From contig NC_092673.1 of assembly GCF_964355755.1 (NCBI RefSeq), positions 29,271,001 through 29,331,000 of the forward strand: DNA of 60,000 nt, read 5' to 3'. How positions within the stretch are numbered: the first letter of the stretch is position 1; every line of letters begins with the position of its first letter. The notes below the pieces were generated by a model, which worked only from the letters and a program-made list of their open reading frames with translations, was not told where the DNA came from and ran no database searches. The position numbers and the translations under genes are program-made. Shown piece after piece: positions 12,137 to 24,586 of this stretch. Source of the DNA: Antedon mediterranea. Its lineage: Eukaryota; Echinodermata; Crinoidea; Comatulida; Antedonidae.

Positions 12137-13024
12137 TTACAAAAGAATATTCATGTACAGTACAGGTAAAGTACTGTTTGAAATATAGAGTTAGCTATTA
12201 TTTTCATTTAATTGAAAAGTGAAAATGAAGTTTTTAATTGGAGGGGTCTTCAATTTGACAATCTGAATTATATAGTTCAATAATTGACAAGGAAGTACAT
12301 CAATAATTACAAAAGAATAAGCACTAAAATATGTCATCCTTCCTTTGTATGATTTTCTTGTGCCTGTATAGAAGATATGATTTACTTATCAATGAGTAGT
12401 CATGCTTTGGCTTACTGGATCATAATACAAGCTATGCTTTATTTCAGATTAACTGCAAAAACGTTTGGTTTAGATAAAGCCGGTTTTCCACTAGGCGAAT
12501 TTGTTTGCATGAATTCAATGTTTCGCAACGAAAAAAATCGTGCTACACTTTCCAAGAGCTGCAATTTTCATTTCCATTACGTTGTCTGCTGAGGTTTTTG
12601 ATTCACATGAGTGCTCATTAACGCGTAATAGCTCATTTCCTGAGCTCTGATTGGATGCGTAATTTTTTCGCTAAGCAAAACATAGGAACAATTTGAGCTA
12701 CTAATTTCACAGAAGCAAAAAACTCAAGGAACTAGCATTTTTTGCAGAAACAAATTTAGAAGATGAAAAGACAATTATGCATATATATTTGAAAACAATA
12801 ATGGGATCACCAGCTCGCCATCAGCCATTTCATAACAGGGACCTTTTGACTTGCGACAAACTACGACCTAAACACTGATGTGTCGGTCGTTTTGTTAAGG
12901 AAGAAAGTGAGCATTTTCCCAACTTCTCTGTATGCGCATAATTAATTAACATGATGACCTCACTTACAGGTCGTTGCTAGCTCCAAAGCTTCCTAATACC
13001 AACCTTATAAGTTTTAAAACTTAC

Positions 13025-13078
13025 CTATTGTATGCTTCTTCATCTTTTTTAGAAGGCTGATATTTTTTGACTAGTTGT
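13025..13078 (-). CDS. FNBP1: F-BAR gene coding exon 3
   Basis: This 54-nt exon completes codon 49 (AA|A, Lys), encodes QLVKKYQPSKKDEEAYN, and gives the first two bases of Arg67 (AG|A). It matches LSKKYQPKKN...EEEEY of FBP17. The acceptor is a T-rich tract ending cag and the donor is gtaagt. The phases fit exons 2 and 4 exactly. Confidence 0.92.
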
Positions 13079-13264
13079 CTGAAAAAAATTAAACAAGTCA
13101 AATAAATATATGATTAATGGTATTGTATATTTATATACAATACCAGGGCTATCAAATTATGGATGGAAAAAGATAATCTATATATACATACAATCAATCA
13201 ATAATAATAATATACTGTATAAACATTATGTGTACAGTATTCATATAATCAATATATTTCTTAC

Positions 13265-13380
13265 TTTATTTTTCCAGCATATTCATTTTCTATGGTTTGT
13301 CTTTCTCGTGAAAAATTACAAAACTTCTGCAAGAACTCAATGCCTTTATCTGTATGTTTCTTTATGGGTTCAAATTGATC
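13265..13380 (-). CDS. FNBP1: F-BAR gene coding exon 2
   Basis: The acceptor is ctcttttcag and the donor gtaagaaat. The exon is 116 nt, residues 11-48 plus two bases of codon 49. It encodes DQFEPIKKHTDKG and later SRERQTIENEYAGKI, aligning with the first long helices of FBP17 (DQFDNLEKHT, KERTEIELSYAKQL). The Lys/Arg residues here fall in the part of the F-BAR dimer that forms the basic concave membrane-binding face in the family. Confidence 0.93.
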
Positions 13381-13751
13381 CTGAAAAGAGAGCAAATATA
13401 CAATACAAGTACTGTACAACCATCAAGAAATTGCAGTTGGATTTGGTTTATTGGCAAATGAACTTCAGAAAGCTACTCAATTCTCAGTGCTGTATCACCA
13501 CATAGAGTATGACTGTTTGTGTACAGTAGTATCTCCTACAAGGCACAGCATTTCATGTGTACAGCATGTGGCGCCTGCAATGTGTATGTGGTGCCTTTAT
13601 TTAAAGGTTACTGTAGGGTATGATACAAGCATCAATGTGAAACATGTGTGAAACTGTATCACAGAACTGTAAAATACAAGCAGATGGTACTGTACCATCA
13701 ATATTCTTTAAACCATTCATAAAATTAAGATATTTATAGAATTATTTGTTT

Positions 13752-13764
13752 GGGTCAAAGGTCA
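13752..13764 (+). promoter_or_regulatory. DR1-type nuclear receptor site
   Basis: GGGTCA A AGGTCA is a direct repeat with one base between, the classic RXR homodimer, RXR:PPAR or HNF4 site. It lies in the first intron of the F-BAR gene. Function is not shown. Confidence 0.3.
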
Positions 13765-13924
13765 TATTCTACGGGCTATTAACTTCATCATAAAATTCAC
13801 ACTCATTACCTATGATGGTTAATGCTTAATTAAAGCTACCTCTGTCAATAATTGATGATGGATCCAGACAATTGTTATATACTGTATTTATTTAGGTCAG
13901 TTTTAATAATCTATCCCCCGCAAA

Positions 13925-14510
13925 AAAAAATGGATATTTGGTGTACTGTAAAAACCCATCAGTAATAAGCCTACCCTGTGCTATAAAGTCTATCCCAAAG
14001 TTGTAAAGAAAATGTATATTCGGTGTAAACAACAATACGATAATGATTCAGTAATAAGCCCACCTTGGGCTATAAAGTATATCCCAAAGTTGTAAAGAAA
14101 ATGTATATTCGGCGTAAACAACAATACGATAATGATTCAGTAATAAGCCCACCTTGGGCTATAAAGTATATCCCAAAATTGTAAAGAAAATGTATATTCG
14201 GTGTAAACAACAATATGATAATGACTCAGTAATAAGCCCACCTTGGGCTATAAAGTCTATCCCAAAGTTGTAAAGAAAATGTATATTCGGTGTAAACAAC
14301 AATACGATAATGACTCAGTAATAAGCCCACCTTGGGCTATAAAGTCTATGCCAAAGTTGTAAAGAAAATGTATATTCGGTGTAAACAACCATATGATAAT
14401 GACTCGGTAATAAGCCCACCCTGGCTATAAAGTCTATCCAAAAATTGTAAAGAAACTGGATTTGATATTGAACTGTTATAATAATGACACTGAATAAGCC
14501 CACCTTATTA
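13925..14510. repeat. 89-bp tandem repeat, about six copies
   Basis: The phrase CAGTAATAAGCCCACC recurs at 14,049, 14,138, 14,227 and 14,316, every 89 bases, with a diverged copy near 13,959 and a decayed one after 14,401. Each unit contains TTGGGCTATAAAGT and GTAAAGAAAATGTATATTCGG. It is intronic and non-coding. Confidence 0.95.
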
Positions 14511-14901
14511 AATTTGAAGTAATAGTTTCCATTCAAAATGATATATTGTACAAAATTAAACCAACATCTCATCATCAACAACCACACATCTACAGTAAAT
14601 GGTGATGCCTTCATCTTTAAGGATTAAGCTTACAAATACAGTACAGTACAGTAGGTAATAATTAAATAATAAGTACTGTTAAGAGTAGTATACAGAATGC
14701 TAAGTAGAGGCATTTGCTTCAGTATATTATTGTGGTAACCCCAGAGTGTCTGTGTTAAATCAATGATATTCCTAATCTGATGATGAGTCACAGCTAAATA
14801 CTGTACTTTGAGGATCTAATTATAAATTTTAATTATTTATCAATAACTCATCTCAATGAAATTGTAGCCACACTACGTAGATCTAATAATAAGCAGTCCT
14901 T

Positions 14902-15068
14902 AAGCTCTGTCTACACTATCAGAACTAGTTTGACAAAAAAGTGTGATGTGCTCAAATATGGTAGTGATATGCCCAAATATAGTATTATGACATCATCATA
15001 CATGTCCATATATGGGCACATCACCTTTTTTTTGTGTCACATAAAGTTTGATAGTGTAGACAGAGCTT
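14902..15068. mobile_element. MITE family A copy 3 (near full length)
   Basis: AAGCTCTGTCTACACTATC to GATAGTGTAGACAGAGCTT, about 167 bp. Inside, GTGATGTGCTCAAATATGG faces CCATATATGGGCACATCAC, so the whole element is a nested palindrome. Confidence 0.9.
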
Positions 15069-15619
15069 TTGTTGAATTTCACTTTAAAATGTACTGTAGA
15101 GGTGAGCACCTTGTTTGTACTTTAATAAGTATTGTATTAATAATATTATTAGGCAAGTTTTAAAAGTACTTAATTTATAGCAATTAAGTTTGTCCTGTGA
15201 ATTCAAATTTGATCAAAGGATTGACTAGTTTTTAAAGTTTATTCCAAGAAAAAACAGATGCAAGATTAGGTTAACATCTTAATCTCTCTCTCTGGCCCCA
15301 TAATACATAATTAAATCATGCCTAAATAATACATAATTAAATCATACCTAAAATACAAATAATACATTTGATTAAAATGTCACTGATATAATGATGAAAT
15401 ATTGGTGTCATTTAGTCATTATTTCTGCTACACTTTCCTCATCATTAATTTCAAATCAACTATGAACATCTTTTGTATTTTTTCATCAACCATTGACCAA
15501 GTATAAAGTAAGTAAGCTACATTATTAGCTCGAGTCAGTGGATCTTTGGAATTCTAATTCCCAATCACTATTATGGTAGACTCGAAGAGACAGATGTTGA
15601 ATTCATAAATAACACCTCT

Positions 15620-15845
15620 TGCATTCTGACAAACATGGCTGTGATTTTTTCATACACATCCAACAGCGAGTAACTGGACAATTACAGGATGGATAAACTA
15701 TTTTAATTTATCATACTTACTGTAAACAGTAAACTAAGTCTCATTTGAGGCTTACTGTAGGAAGTGGAGTCTAGCAATAGGTTAAAATTGAACCCGGGAT
15801 CTTGAATTGGAAGGCAAGCACTTTTATCCACTAACCTACATACTG
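15620..15845 (-). repeat. SINE family B copy
   Basis: It contains CAGCGAGTAACTGGACAA, TACAGGATGGATAAACTA, AGTCTCATTTGAGGCTTA and GGAAGGCAAGCAC, shared with the copies at 3,400 and 46,605. Confidence 0.65.
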
Positions 15846-16053
15846 TACAACTATACTACAATTACATACTGTACATTACATTACAAAATGTATTCAAAGT
15901 AAAATATGTTAAGTAAATTAATCATAAAACAAAATCATTGCTTAAATCCTACTGGAGAAGTAGAATAACACAGTACTAACACTGTAACCAGAGGTGAAGC
16001 TACAGTTCACGCTGAACCAAAAATGGTGGCTGTCGCCCAATACATATTGGTAC

Positions 16054-16226
16054 AAAGCTAGGTCTACTATACACTATCAAACTTGTTTGACAAAAAAAGT
16101 GTGATGTGCCCAAATATGGTAGTGATATTCCCAAATATGGTAGTGATATGACATCATCATTGTCCATACATATACAGTATGGGCACATCACATTTTTTGT
16201 CACATAAAGTTTGATAGTGTAGAGCC
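16054..16226. mobile_element. MITE family A copy 4
   Basis: Same internal structure as copy 3 (GTGATGTGCCCAAATATGG / TATGGGCACATCAC). The terminal bases are diverged (AAAGCTAGGTCTACTATACAC). Confidence 0.85.
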
Positions 16227-17799
16227 CCTAGGTATTAGTATAATCAGTTTGATCATTAAAACATTTCCTTCATGTTGGTACATCCTACTGAATCAGTCCA
16301 GGACACATAAAACATAAATTAGGGACTTTACCTAGAATGTAAATCCGTATTGTATGATTACCTACTCATGACTACTGTGCAGTAAATTAATAAACTAAAT
16401 TGAATTGAACAGAGATAAAGATATAAAACCAACTAGAATTTAATTCGTCACTTTGACGAATTATAGGTGATCATTTTTATCATTTTATAGAAATTAATAT
16501 TTTTTAAACATGCACGTATGTTAACATACGATCGGAAAATGTTCATGTATGCCATCTTATTATACGCTTATAGTGCTGAGTTGTGCCTATTATATGCCAT
16601 ACATTATGTACAGTATACAGTACTGTATATCTATATACAGTGTAGCATTGGTGAAATTACAGACACACATCATGTTCTAATTTTTCGGCACTGATGACAT
16701 TATCAAAATAAACTTGTAGATAACAATATCGAAAGATAATGAATTGAGTAATAAAATATAACAATTGGAAGAAAATTTGGCACGTACTGTAGAAGGGCGG
16801 TGCGCTCTTTAAAAATTGTATAACTTTTACGAAAGCGATGAAAAAACTACTTTTTAACTTTAACTGGCCATATGATGAAGTCACAAAAAAACCAATTAAA
16901 TCACCCAATGAACCAGGCACCCATGGCCCGGGCAATTTATTAATTATTTATTAAGGCAAAAATCAGAGACTTTACATGGAAAAATATTGTATTATAAACA
17001 AATTTGGGACGTTTCTGACCATTTTTCTTGTCCATTAATAGACAAAATTTTAAAAATTAAATTTTGGCATTACCTTTTTTTTTATGGCAGAGAATATTTT
17101 ACAAAAATTGAAAGAAGACTTAAGAAAAACACTGAATCAAGACCTTACAAATAGTATAAAGAATGAGAAATCCTAAAATTGAAAGTAATAGGAAAAACTT
17201 AAGAAACCTCACAAGGAATGGAGTATACAGTACTGTAGTAAAGCAGCTGAAACAGAGATCCGTAAAAACAGAGAAATAATTGTAAAACTTAAAATAAATT
17301 TCATAGAAAAGAAACCAGATGAAATTGTTTATACTGTAAAACTTGACCACAAAGAGGTCTTCCAAAATCTCCAGTTTTCATGTTTAGGGAAAGTTGAGTA
17401 TAGCAATTATATCTCAATGACACTTGTTACTACATGGCAGGTCAAACTCTAATTTACTTAACAATATCAAAAGTAAATAGACCTCTAACTGAAAATGAAG
17501 CATAAAGTACAGTACCCTGAATGCACTTACAGTAGTTATCAAACAGAAAGATGTGGTGTTCTGAATATTTATATTAAAGAGGTGCAGTAGACATTTGTAT
17601 TAAATAATTAAGGCACAGATATTATAATAATCTAATTTATTAATTAGTTATTGATTCATAATAAAACCATAAATAATAATAAAAATGAATGCATCACAAA
17701 TGACCAATGGATTTAGAACATAGACGCAGGTTTTTAATGTTACAATAACACAGTAACCCTTTCTTTAGAACTCATTCAAACAAACCTACAACAGAGGTG

Positions 17800-18585
17800 T
17801 CTTCTTTACTGCCCATGTGCTATTTATAGAGGTGTACAGTACCACATGTTATCTCTTTTCTGTTACAAAATATAGGAGTCTCCTTTGTTTCCTTTCTGCT
17901 CCAAGAAGTGTAGTGTACCCCTTGATGCCTCTCTGTTCCTACAGTAGAAGTGTACTACCCCTTTTTTCCTCTCTGCTACTAACTGTAGAAGTGTACAGTA
18001 CCCCTTATTGCCTCTCTGTTCCTAGAAATGTGCCCCTTGTTGCCTCTCTGTTCCTAGAAATGTACCCCTTGTTGCTTCTCTGTTCCTAGAAATATACCCC
18101 TTGTTGCCTCTCTGTTCCTAGAAATGTATCCCTTGTTGCCTCTCTTTTCCTAGAAATGTACTCCTTTTTGCCTCTCTGTTCCTAGATGTACAGTACCCCT
18201 TGTTGCCTCTTTGTTCCTAGAAATGTACCCCTTATTGCCTCTCTGTTCCAAGAAATGTACCCCTTGTTGCCTCTCTGTTCCTAGAAATATACCCCTTGTT
18301 GCCTCTCTGTTCCTAGAAATGTACCCCTTATTGCCTCTCTGCTACTAGAAATGTATCCCTTGTTGCCTCTCTTTTCCTAGAAATGTACTCCTGGTTGCCT
18401 ATCTGTTCCCAGAAATATATACCCCTTGTTGCCTCTCTGTTCCTAGATATGTACCCCTTGTTGCCTCTCTGTTCCTAGAAATATACCCCTTGTTGCCTCT
18501 CTGTCTCTAGAAATGTACCCCATGTTGCCTCTCTGTTCCCAGAAATGTACCCCTTATTGCCTCTCTGCTACAGTACTACAAGTGT
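17800..18585. repeat. Minisatellite, unit about 32 bp
   Basis: The unit is close to TTCCTAGAAATGTACCCC followed by TTGTTGCCTCTCTG, repeated about two dozen times. The left part (17,800-18,000) is diverged; the middle and right are more uniform. The plus-strand open frame at 17,817-18,089 is read-through of this repeat. Confidence 0.95.
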
Positions 18586-20171
18586 GTTTTTTGCCTCTGC
18601 CATGATGACATTGTTTAAATGTCAATGTTATACCCTTGTACTGTACCCAACTTTCTATCTAATTATCAAAATTTGTAGCTTTCCTTGACAAGCAATATAA
18701 TAATGTCACTGTGTGATTGATATTACAAGCAAATTATTATTTGATCACCTCAAATGGGGTTACCATTAATTACCAGTACTACTGTATTGTATCATGTTAC
18801 AGTACATGTTACAGGTGCCAACCCTTTTGGACACACACATACCAATCACAAGGCAAGGTACAGTAGTTTTTCTTATGACTAGAGGTGTATTGTTAAAACT
18901 TGAATGGTGAAAATTACTGTACAAACATTAGAATTATTGCGTGTATTTAAGTCTGTGAATGAGTTCGTACATTCAAGTCTTTGAATAAGTTCATACAGTA
19001 CATTCAAGACTGTGAATGAGTCATAATAAAGCAATGACCTTCATGACAATTCTTTGAAATACATTTAATAAAAAGAAGAGGACACAAGAAAATTACATAG
19101 TATTACTTTAAAACTGTAACTTTTGAATCAAGGTCAGCAGAGGTCATCCACTGTATACTTCCGTATGTCGGATAAGGAAGAGAATTAGAACCATTAAAAC
19201 AACTACAATGGGAAATGACATATCCTATTTGAATAGCATAATAAATCTTTTTTTATTAAAATCTTGTACATAATAAAAGAAAAATAATATAATGTTCTAT
19301 TTTAATCAAGGAAATAATGACTACTACACACGATAATACAATATTGTTCTATTATTAGTACAGTAATTAGTAGAGGAAATATTGTGTACACTTTAAGTTT
19401 ATAAAGCACAATTTGTTTTTAATAATTAACAGAACAGTACAGTACACTTAAGTTACATATGGTCATAGTAAATGGTGTATACAGTGTACAGTACAGTAGT
19501 ATCACAGACCTCAAACGGAAATTTGGGGCATGGTCATATTTTAATCAGGGAGGCTGTACAGTAAATATATTTGTTTGAAAGAATATTCACATGCTTATTA
19601 AAATTATGATTGAACAGCACATTTAGTACAATTTTTTACTTTTTTTTAAGAAATAACAATTTAGTTAATATTCAGCCTTAATGCAAAGTCATTAATTATT
19701 AACAAATATATTACTTTTATTTATATCTGAAGCTTAAATAAAAACAAATAATGGTTGGTCAACAACAGCAACATAAATATATATTTTAAAATCTTTAATT
19801 GTTTTGTTAAGATAAAAAGGAGAGTACACATAAATTATTATAGTTTCATTGCTAATTAGTACAACATTAGTTTAGCAAATGTTTTTAATGATTCATAGGA
19901 TTTTATTTGAACATGTATTTAAATTTAAATTTCTTTTTATGACTTTATATGCGTTCTTTCACTTTCAGTGTGATATGGCAGGCCTATAACTTTAATGTAT
20001 GAATATTTGTATTACTGCATGCGGATGCGGATGAGTGGAAAATGAATATCTTAGGCCTAGATATTCAAAGTATACAATTGTTGGGTTAGGCAATATAGAA
20101 GAGAAACACCTACACGATAAAGAAGTTAATGTTACTACTGTACAAAACAATAGACAACCAGCACACCCCTT

Positions 20172-20236
20172 GTTTGTTTGTTTGTTTGTTTTATCTTTTC
20201 ACCCAGTATAAAGATAAAACAAACAAACAAACAAAC
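20172..20236. repeat. Hairpin-forming GTTT/AAAC inverted repeat
   Basis: (GTTT)n followed by TTATCTTTT, a 10-base spacer, then AAAGATAA and (AAAC)n. The arms are about 26 bp and almost perfect. Confidence 0.85.
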
Positions 20237-21179
20237 CAACCTCCGTCTCACCAAATATCCTCTTGTTAACCGTTAACAGCAGTAGTTTAGTTACAGACTT
20301 CAATTAGGCTAAGCTATTAATAGTCTTGCCAAAATTGAGTGTATAACTATGTTTATTTTACTAATTGTACTTTTTTATGTCTTGTGTGAGTTCTTCTCAC
20401 GTTTATTTAAATTCTCATTGATGAATATATTACAGTATATACATATAAGTACATTTGTGACAATTAAAAGTAAGTGTTTAGAGTAGTTAAAATACCGGTA
20501 TATTTACATAATAAGACGCCAGAATTCAGTATTAACCATATATTTTCTCATTTAAAATTTTAGATACGCTGTTAATTAAAATGTAGAAATGAAAAATGGC
20601 GTTAAAATACTAATTGTACTTATTCAATGTTAATAATTACTGTAGGCCTAAAGCTTGTTTAATTCTGAGTACTGCACTTAATTAAATGTTTTTAAAAAAA
20701 GAGTTTACATTCCATTATATTACCCCAACAATAAATATAGACCTAACCAATAATTAATAACAATTTATTTTTTTCTTAAATTAAATATTCATTTTCTTGT
20801 TTAGTTTAGTCGTAATCGTATAAATAATATATTGTTTAGTTTAGGGTATTGTTTAGCCTAGCCTAAATAACTTCCTAGCCTAGGCCTAGTACTAGTAGGC
20901 CTATCTAAAAATATGCACCCATACAGCAGGCTTTTACAAAATTTACCAGACTGATGAATAAAAAATGCAAATATAAATATTTGACTTTTATCTTAATTTT
21001 GCCAAGCCAAGCCGTATGTCTCATCACTAATGATTTGTTCCGGCTATCACAACGGTACAAATTAACCTCGGCTAGGCGTTGAGTTTCTCCGACAACATAC
21101 CAACAAATGGGATAGGCCTGTGTTTAACGACATCAAACATCGCCATTACGAACAGTATGATGTTAATTTTTATACCTAC

Positions 21180-21209
21180 CCATAGTTCAGAACCCCATGA
21201 AGTTGTCAT
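21180..21209 (-). CDS. FNBP1: F-BAR gene coding exon 1 (start codon)
   Basis: This exon encodes MTTSWGSELW, residues 1-10, and ends phase 0 at TGG before the donor gtaggt. Vertebrate FBP17 begins MSWGTELW followed by DQF, which is how exon 2 begins, so this ATG is the best start. The frame stays open upstream to another ATG at 21,329, but that extension looks like 5' untranslated sequence and has no family match. The downstream intron is the longest of this gene, about 7.8 kb. Confidence 0.9.
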
Positions 21210-21329
21210 AGTTCCTGGTTTATTAAAAATACATGAAACTGCTGTAAAAATGCTAATAAATTTCCAATAAAATATGGAGAGCCTACTCCCTTTTATCAAT
21301 AATATAGGGCATGTACAGTATATTATCAA

Positions 21330-21420
21330 TTTGCATTGTGGGTTCGTGGTCTCTTTGCAGACGTTATAGACAACCGTTTACTTCCGGATGGAATAAATCC
21401 GGTGTGTGGTTAATTGTTCC
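21330..21420 (-). promoter_or_regulatory. Probable promoter region of the F-BAR gene
   Basis: About 170 bases upstream of the start codon lies CCGGAAGT on the minus strand (21,380-21,387), a consensus ETS-factor site common in TATA-less animal promoters. The position fits a core promoter. The transcription start itself cannot be read from sequence. Confidence 0.4.
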
Positions 21421-22189
21421 TTATTTGTAAGCCTATACCTACGACTTTTCGACGGTATTTAAATGTTTTTATTACATTTTATCACATTTTGCAAATTTCA
21501 ATACGTATTTGTTGATTAATATATTCGAGAATAATTGTACAAGCCTTTACCAGATTAGAACTATTACTTTGTTATATGCCTATTTATTATTAGAAACTTT
21601 AAAAAAAGTTTGGACTCACATATCAAACAAAAATTAGGCCTACCATCACCATAAATATTAATTGTTTGATCATTAAAAACTGTTTTTATTGCAATCTAAT
21701 ATCGATTGGATATTACAATAAATACAATATATAAACATTTTAAAAGTTTAAAACATTCTTTGCAATATAAATAAAAAGATACTAAAGAAATTTTAAACTA
21801 TTCTTAAATTAATTAATAAATTTGTGAGGAAAAAACACAACTGTTTTAAAATCAGCCTAGTAAAAGGCATGGCTGCAAACTCTGTCACAATGACTTAAAG
21901 TGGTATGTGGGTGAAAAGGATGTAGGAAGGAAACCAGGGACAAGGAGGATTGAATGACGTTATATATTCCATCGACGTAGACCCGGTAGGCCCTATCTAA
22001 GTGCACTATTAAGTGCCTATATTATGTTTAAATAACATTCTATCATAATCTTCGGGTTGTCGGCATCTTCACCCGATATCGTTTTCAGTGCATTTTGGTT
22101 TCAGTAGGCCTATCAATTTTAACTTTTTTTAATTTTAGTAAAAAAAAAAGAATAAATAGATAAAATACCATTTCAATTGCCACAATACC
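21421..22189. other. Intergenic stretch, nothing recognised
   Basis: AT-rich DNA upstream of the F-BAR gene; no coding match or structured repeat seen. Confidence 0.5.
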
Positions 22190-22590
22190 ACCCATAAATA
22201 TTTATTTATTATTTATTTTTATTTTATTCATTTCGGCAATAAACATAAAATAATAATTACAAAAAAAAACAAAAAAAACATAGAAATATATATATATATA
22301 TATATGAAATACAAGAAACGAAGCCGAGGAGAGACAAAAGCATTAGACAAAACGCTGTCACCGGTAAGGTGTGTCTCTCCAACACAAAAATTACAAATAA
22401 CAAGAATATATTATACTAAAATAACATAGATATATCATTTCATTTAAAAAGTTAAAAAGTTTTAAAATATAGCTTTAGAGATAATTTAAAATTAATAAAT
22501 GAACCATTAACAAAAATATCGCGAATATCATTGGGTATGGAATTCCAAGTTCTAGTGAATCTGGTCACATTGTTTAAAAAAAAACTTTTA
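22190..22590 (-). mobile_element. Non-LTR retrotransposon 3' end (CR1/Jockey-like)
   Basis: On the minus strand at about 22,390-22,586 the frame reads VKSFFLNNVTRFTRTW then NSIPNDIRDIF, the WNS-P-IR signature at the C-terminus of CR1/L2/Jockey-type reverse transcriptase proteins. An AT-rich tail with (AT)n and (TAAAT)n-like repeats follows towards 22,190, as expected of a 5'-truncated copy. Confidence 0.65.
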
Positions 22591-23150
22591 ACCTAAACAT
22601 AAACCAACATTGAAACAAACTGAAAGCATGCATTACTGCAGTAAACAAAATGTAGTTACTGCAGTAACTGCAGTAGAATAATTCCGACATGATCCCTAAG
22701 TGTGATTGTTTAAACTATTTTATTTTGCGCTTTTTAATCCGATCAAAGATGATGGTATCTAAACATAGTATATATAACTATTTTTTTGTAGTCGCCTCCA
22801 TTTTACTTATTCAGGATGGATATACGGTATTATCATACTACATGTATAAACATTTAGTACTACAAACACGACTGATTTCAATATGGTACTATATAAAAGA
22901 ATCATTACAAAATATGATTTACAATTTTTCTTTCGGTAATAAAATAAAAGTGAAATAGATTGAATCATGGTTTTGGTATTTGCCTCTTATGTATTCAAAT
23001 ATGTTTTATAAAAAAAAATAATATAAATGCATACACATTATGTTGACCATATTTTTGAAAATAATATAGCGCTTATTAAATAATATGAAATTATACTTTA
23101 AAGATGTATTTTCCCATAAAAACATGAACAATGAAAATTACTAAAATCAA

Positions 23151-23391
23151 ACTCAGTCGTCTGAGCGTCGTGTTAACAACACGTATGTCGTGGGTTCGAT
23201 TCCCACGCTGGTCGGTGGAATAGAGTTAAGGCTATGCGAGCCACTGTGTTTGGGGTTCACAGATCATACGTCCCCCTTTCCACCACACATCATGAGGCGA
23301 CAACATCAATGCATCTGGTGATGTGGTGGAAACGACCCCAAAAGGCTGTGGCAGGGCCTTAGTGCTGAGGCAGGGAGAGCACATCTTTTTT
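23151..23391 (+). ncRNA. tRNA-headed putative Pol III unit, copy 1 (head lacks 5' acceptor strand)
   Basis: A 12-base deletion relative to copy 2 removes the 5' acceptor half, so this copy starts in the D arm (CTCAGTCGTCTGAGC). The rest of the head and the body are as in copy 2, ending in six T at 23,386-23,391. Confidence 0.45.
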
Positions 23392-23469
23392 GTTTGGCTC
23401 TCGCAAACTACTTTGGTAGTTTAAATTTTATGTTTAGCGCCCTCAATTTATTTTAACGTAAAAAAAAAG

Positions 23470-23517
23470 GGAATTAATTCTCTTCGTTACGTGTTTAGAA
23501 GAGAATTAATTTTATCT
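23470..23517. repeat. Stem-loop in tandem unit 1
   Basis: GAATTAATTCTCTTC, a 12-base loop, then GAAGAGAATTAATTTT. The second unit has it near 25,083-25,130 with one change in the left arm (GAATTCATTCTCTTC). Confidence 0.75.
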
Positions 23518-24586
23518 CATCGTAGTTTGGTATGCCGTGCGTTTGTTATGCAAATGAGTGTGCACATGTGCTGTGGGAAAGATAGTATTGTTAGTCATTC
23601 GCGATCACACACAACACTGTTCAATTTTTATTTTGTTTATATTTTACATTTTACATTAGAATTGTAATTCTATCGTTACACATTATAGTGTACTTTTAAA
23701 TATCCGTTTCATGCAAGATATTGTATTGTAGGCCTACTAATATGTTGTGAATAAAAGTTTATGGTAGAATAAATAAATATGTTTTAAGCAGATTGTTTTC
23801 TAAATTATAGAAATATTAAAATTAGTAAGTAGGCTTTTGTGTGCTAGCTCTGTTTGTATTTCATAATTTTGTTTTGTTGAATTACCGTCACGGCCGCGTG
23901 CATTGCATGTCTCACACTTGGGAAACAATCACCATTGTAAGGCTGGTCCTGAAGACTTTTATATTTCGTTTCATAATTTCCGGGGACTAAGCTTTCATTT
24001 TCAGCTCTGCCCCAACCATGGTGAGCTTAACTGGAGACTTAATATTTAATTTCATATTTCAATAAATATTTTTTTCAAAATTGTCTTTGCTCAGTCCAAT
24101 CATGGTGGGGTAGTGAAGACTCTTATATATCATGTTTCAAAATACTATTATAGGTGTCATTTCTGGGGACCTTGTAGCTATTTTAAACAGTTTGGTATGC
24201 CGTGCGTTGTTATGCAAATGAGTTTGTGCAGGTGTAATGGGGAAGATAGTATTGTTAGTCCTACGCGGTGTACACGCCACAAAACTAAATTTAAAAGTTA
24301 AATTTTGATTTTGCTAATCTTTATTAGAAATTCAAATCATGTAAAGATACAATCTTCCGGGCGGGAACCTAGAAGCTCCCCTCCTTTAGTTTGCAAAGGT
24401 AATCTTGAAAAGAAACCCATGCGGAAAAGAAGCTTACCCGTTGAAAAGAAGCCCACCGTACCCAAGAGTACTAAAAAATGAGGAACACATGGGCTCTTTT
24501 TGGGGTTTTATGGTGTCTATTTAATGGAAAAGTGAATGCTATAAAAAAAAAAACAAAAAAAAAAACAATATTCATAAAAAAAATAT

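Larger units (their letters stand above)
13381..21179. other. First intron of the F-BAR gene (7.8 kb), repeat-rich
   Basis: The intron contains the 89-bp tandem repeat (13,925-14,510), two MITE copies (14,902-15,068 and 16,054-16,226), a SINE remnant (about 15,620-15,845), the 32-bp minisatellite (17,800-18,585) and a GTTT/AAAC hairpin (20,172-20,236). No exon with family homology is seen. First introns often carry regulatory sequence, but none is demonstrable here. Confidence 0.6.
1..21209 (-). other. FNBP1: FNBP1/CIP4/Toca-like F-BAR gene, 5' half (gene span, continues past left edge)
   Basis: The family (FNBP1/FBP17, FNBP1L/Toca-1, TRIP10/CIP4) binds curved, PIP2-rich plasma membrane through an F-BAR domain. 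It recruits WASP/N-WASP and dynamin through a C-terminal SH3, and binds Cdc42 through HR1. Nine exons with GT/AG borders and compatible phases are visible. Exons 1-8 total 1020 nt, exactly 340 codons, and align in order with vertebrate FBP17 from the start (SWGSELW, then DQFEPIKKHT) to KSGYVPPGDITFED. HR1 and SH3 are not in the window, so the gene is incomplete at its 3' end. Invertebrates commonly have one gene for the three vertebrate paralogues, so the symbol is a family label. Introns range from about 0.3 to 7.8 kb and carry repeats. The identity is very secure; transcript ends are unknown. Confidence 0.93.

Noticed and set aside
21210-21329. N-terminal extension of the F-BAR protein from an upstream in-frame ATG
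   Set aside because: Family members start at MSWG-like sequence, and the extension is hydrophobic and unlike any known form; it is treated as 5' untranslated.
23526-24280. TTATGCAAATGAG blocks as U1, U2, U3 or U6 snRNA genes
   Set aside because: I compared the segments with the conserved 5' ends and loops of these RNAs and found no match; only the octamer word is suggestive.
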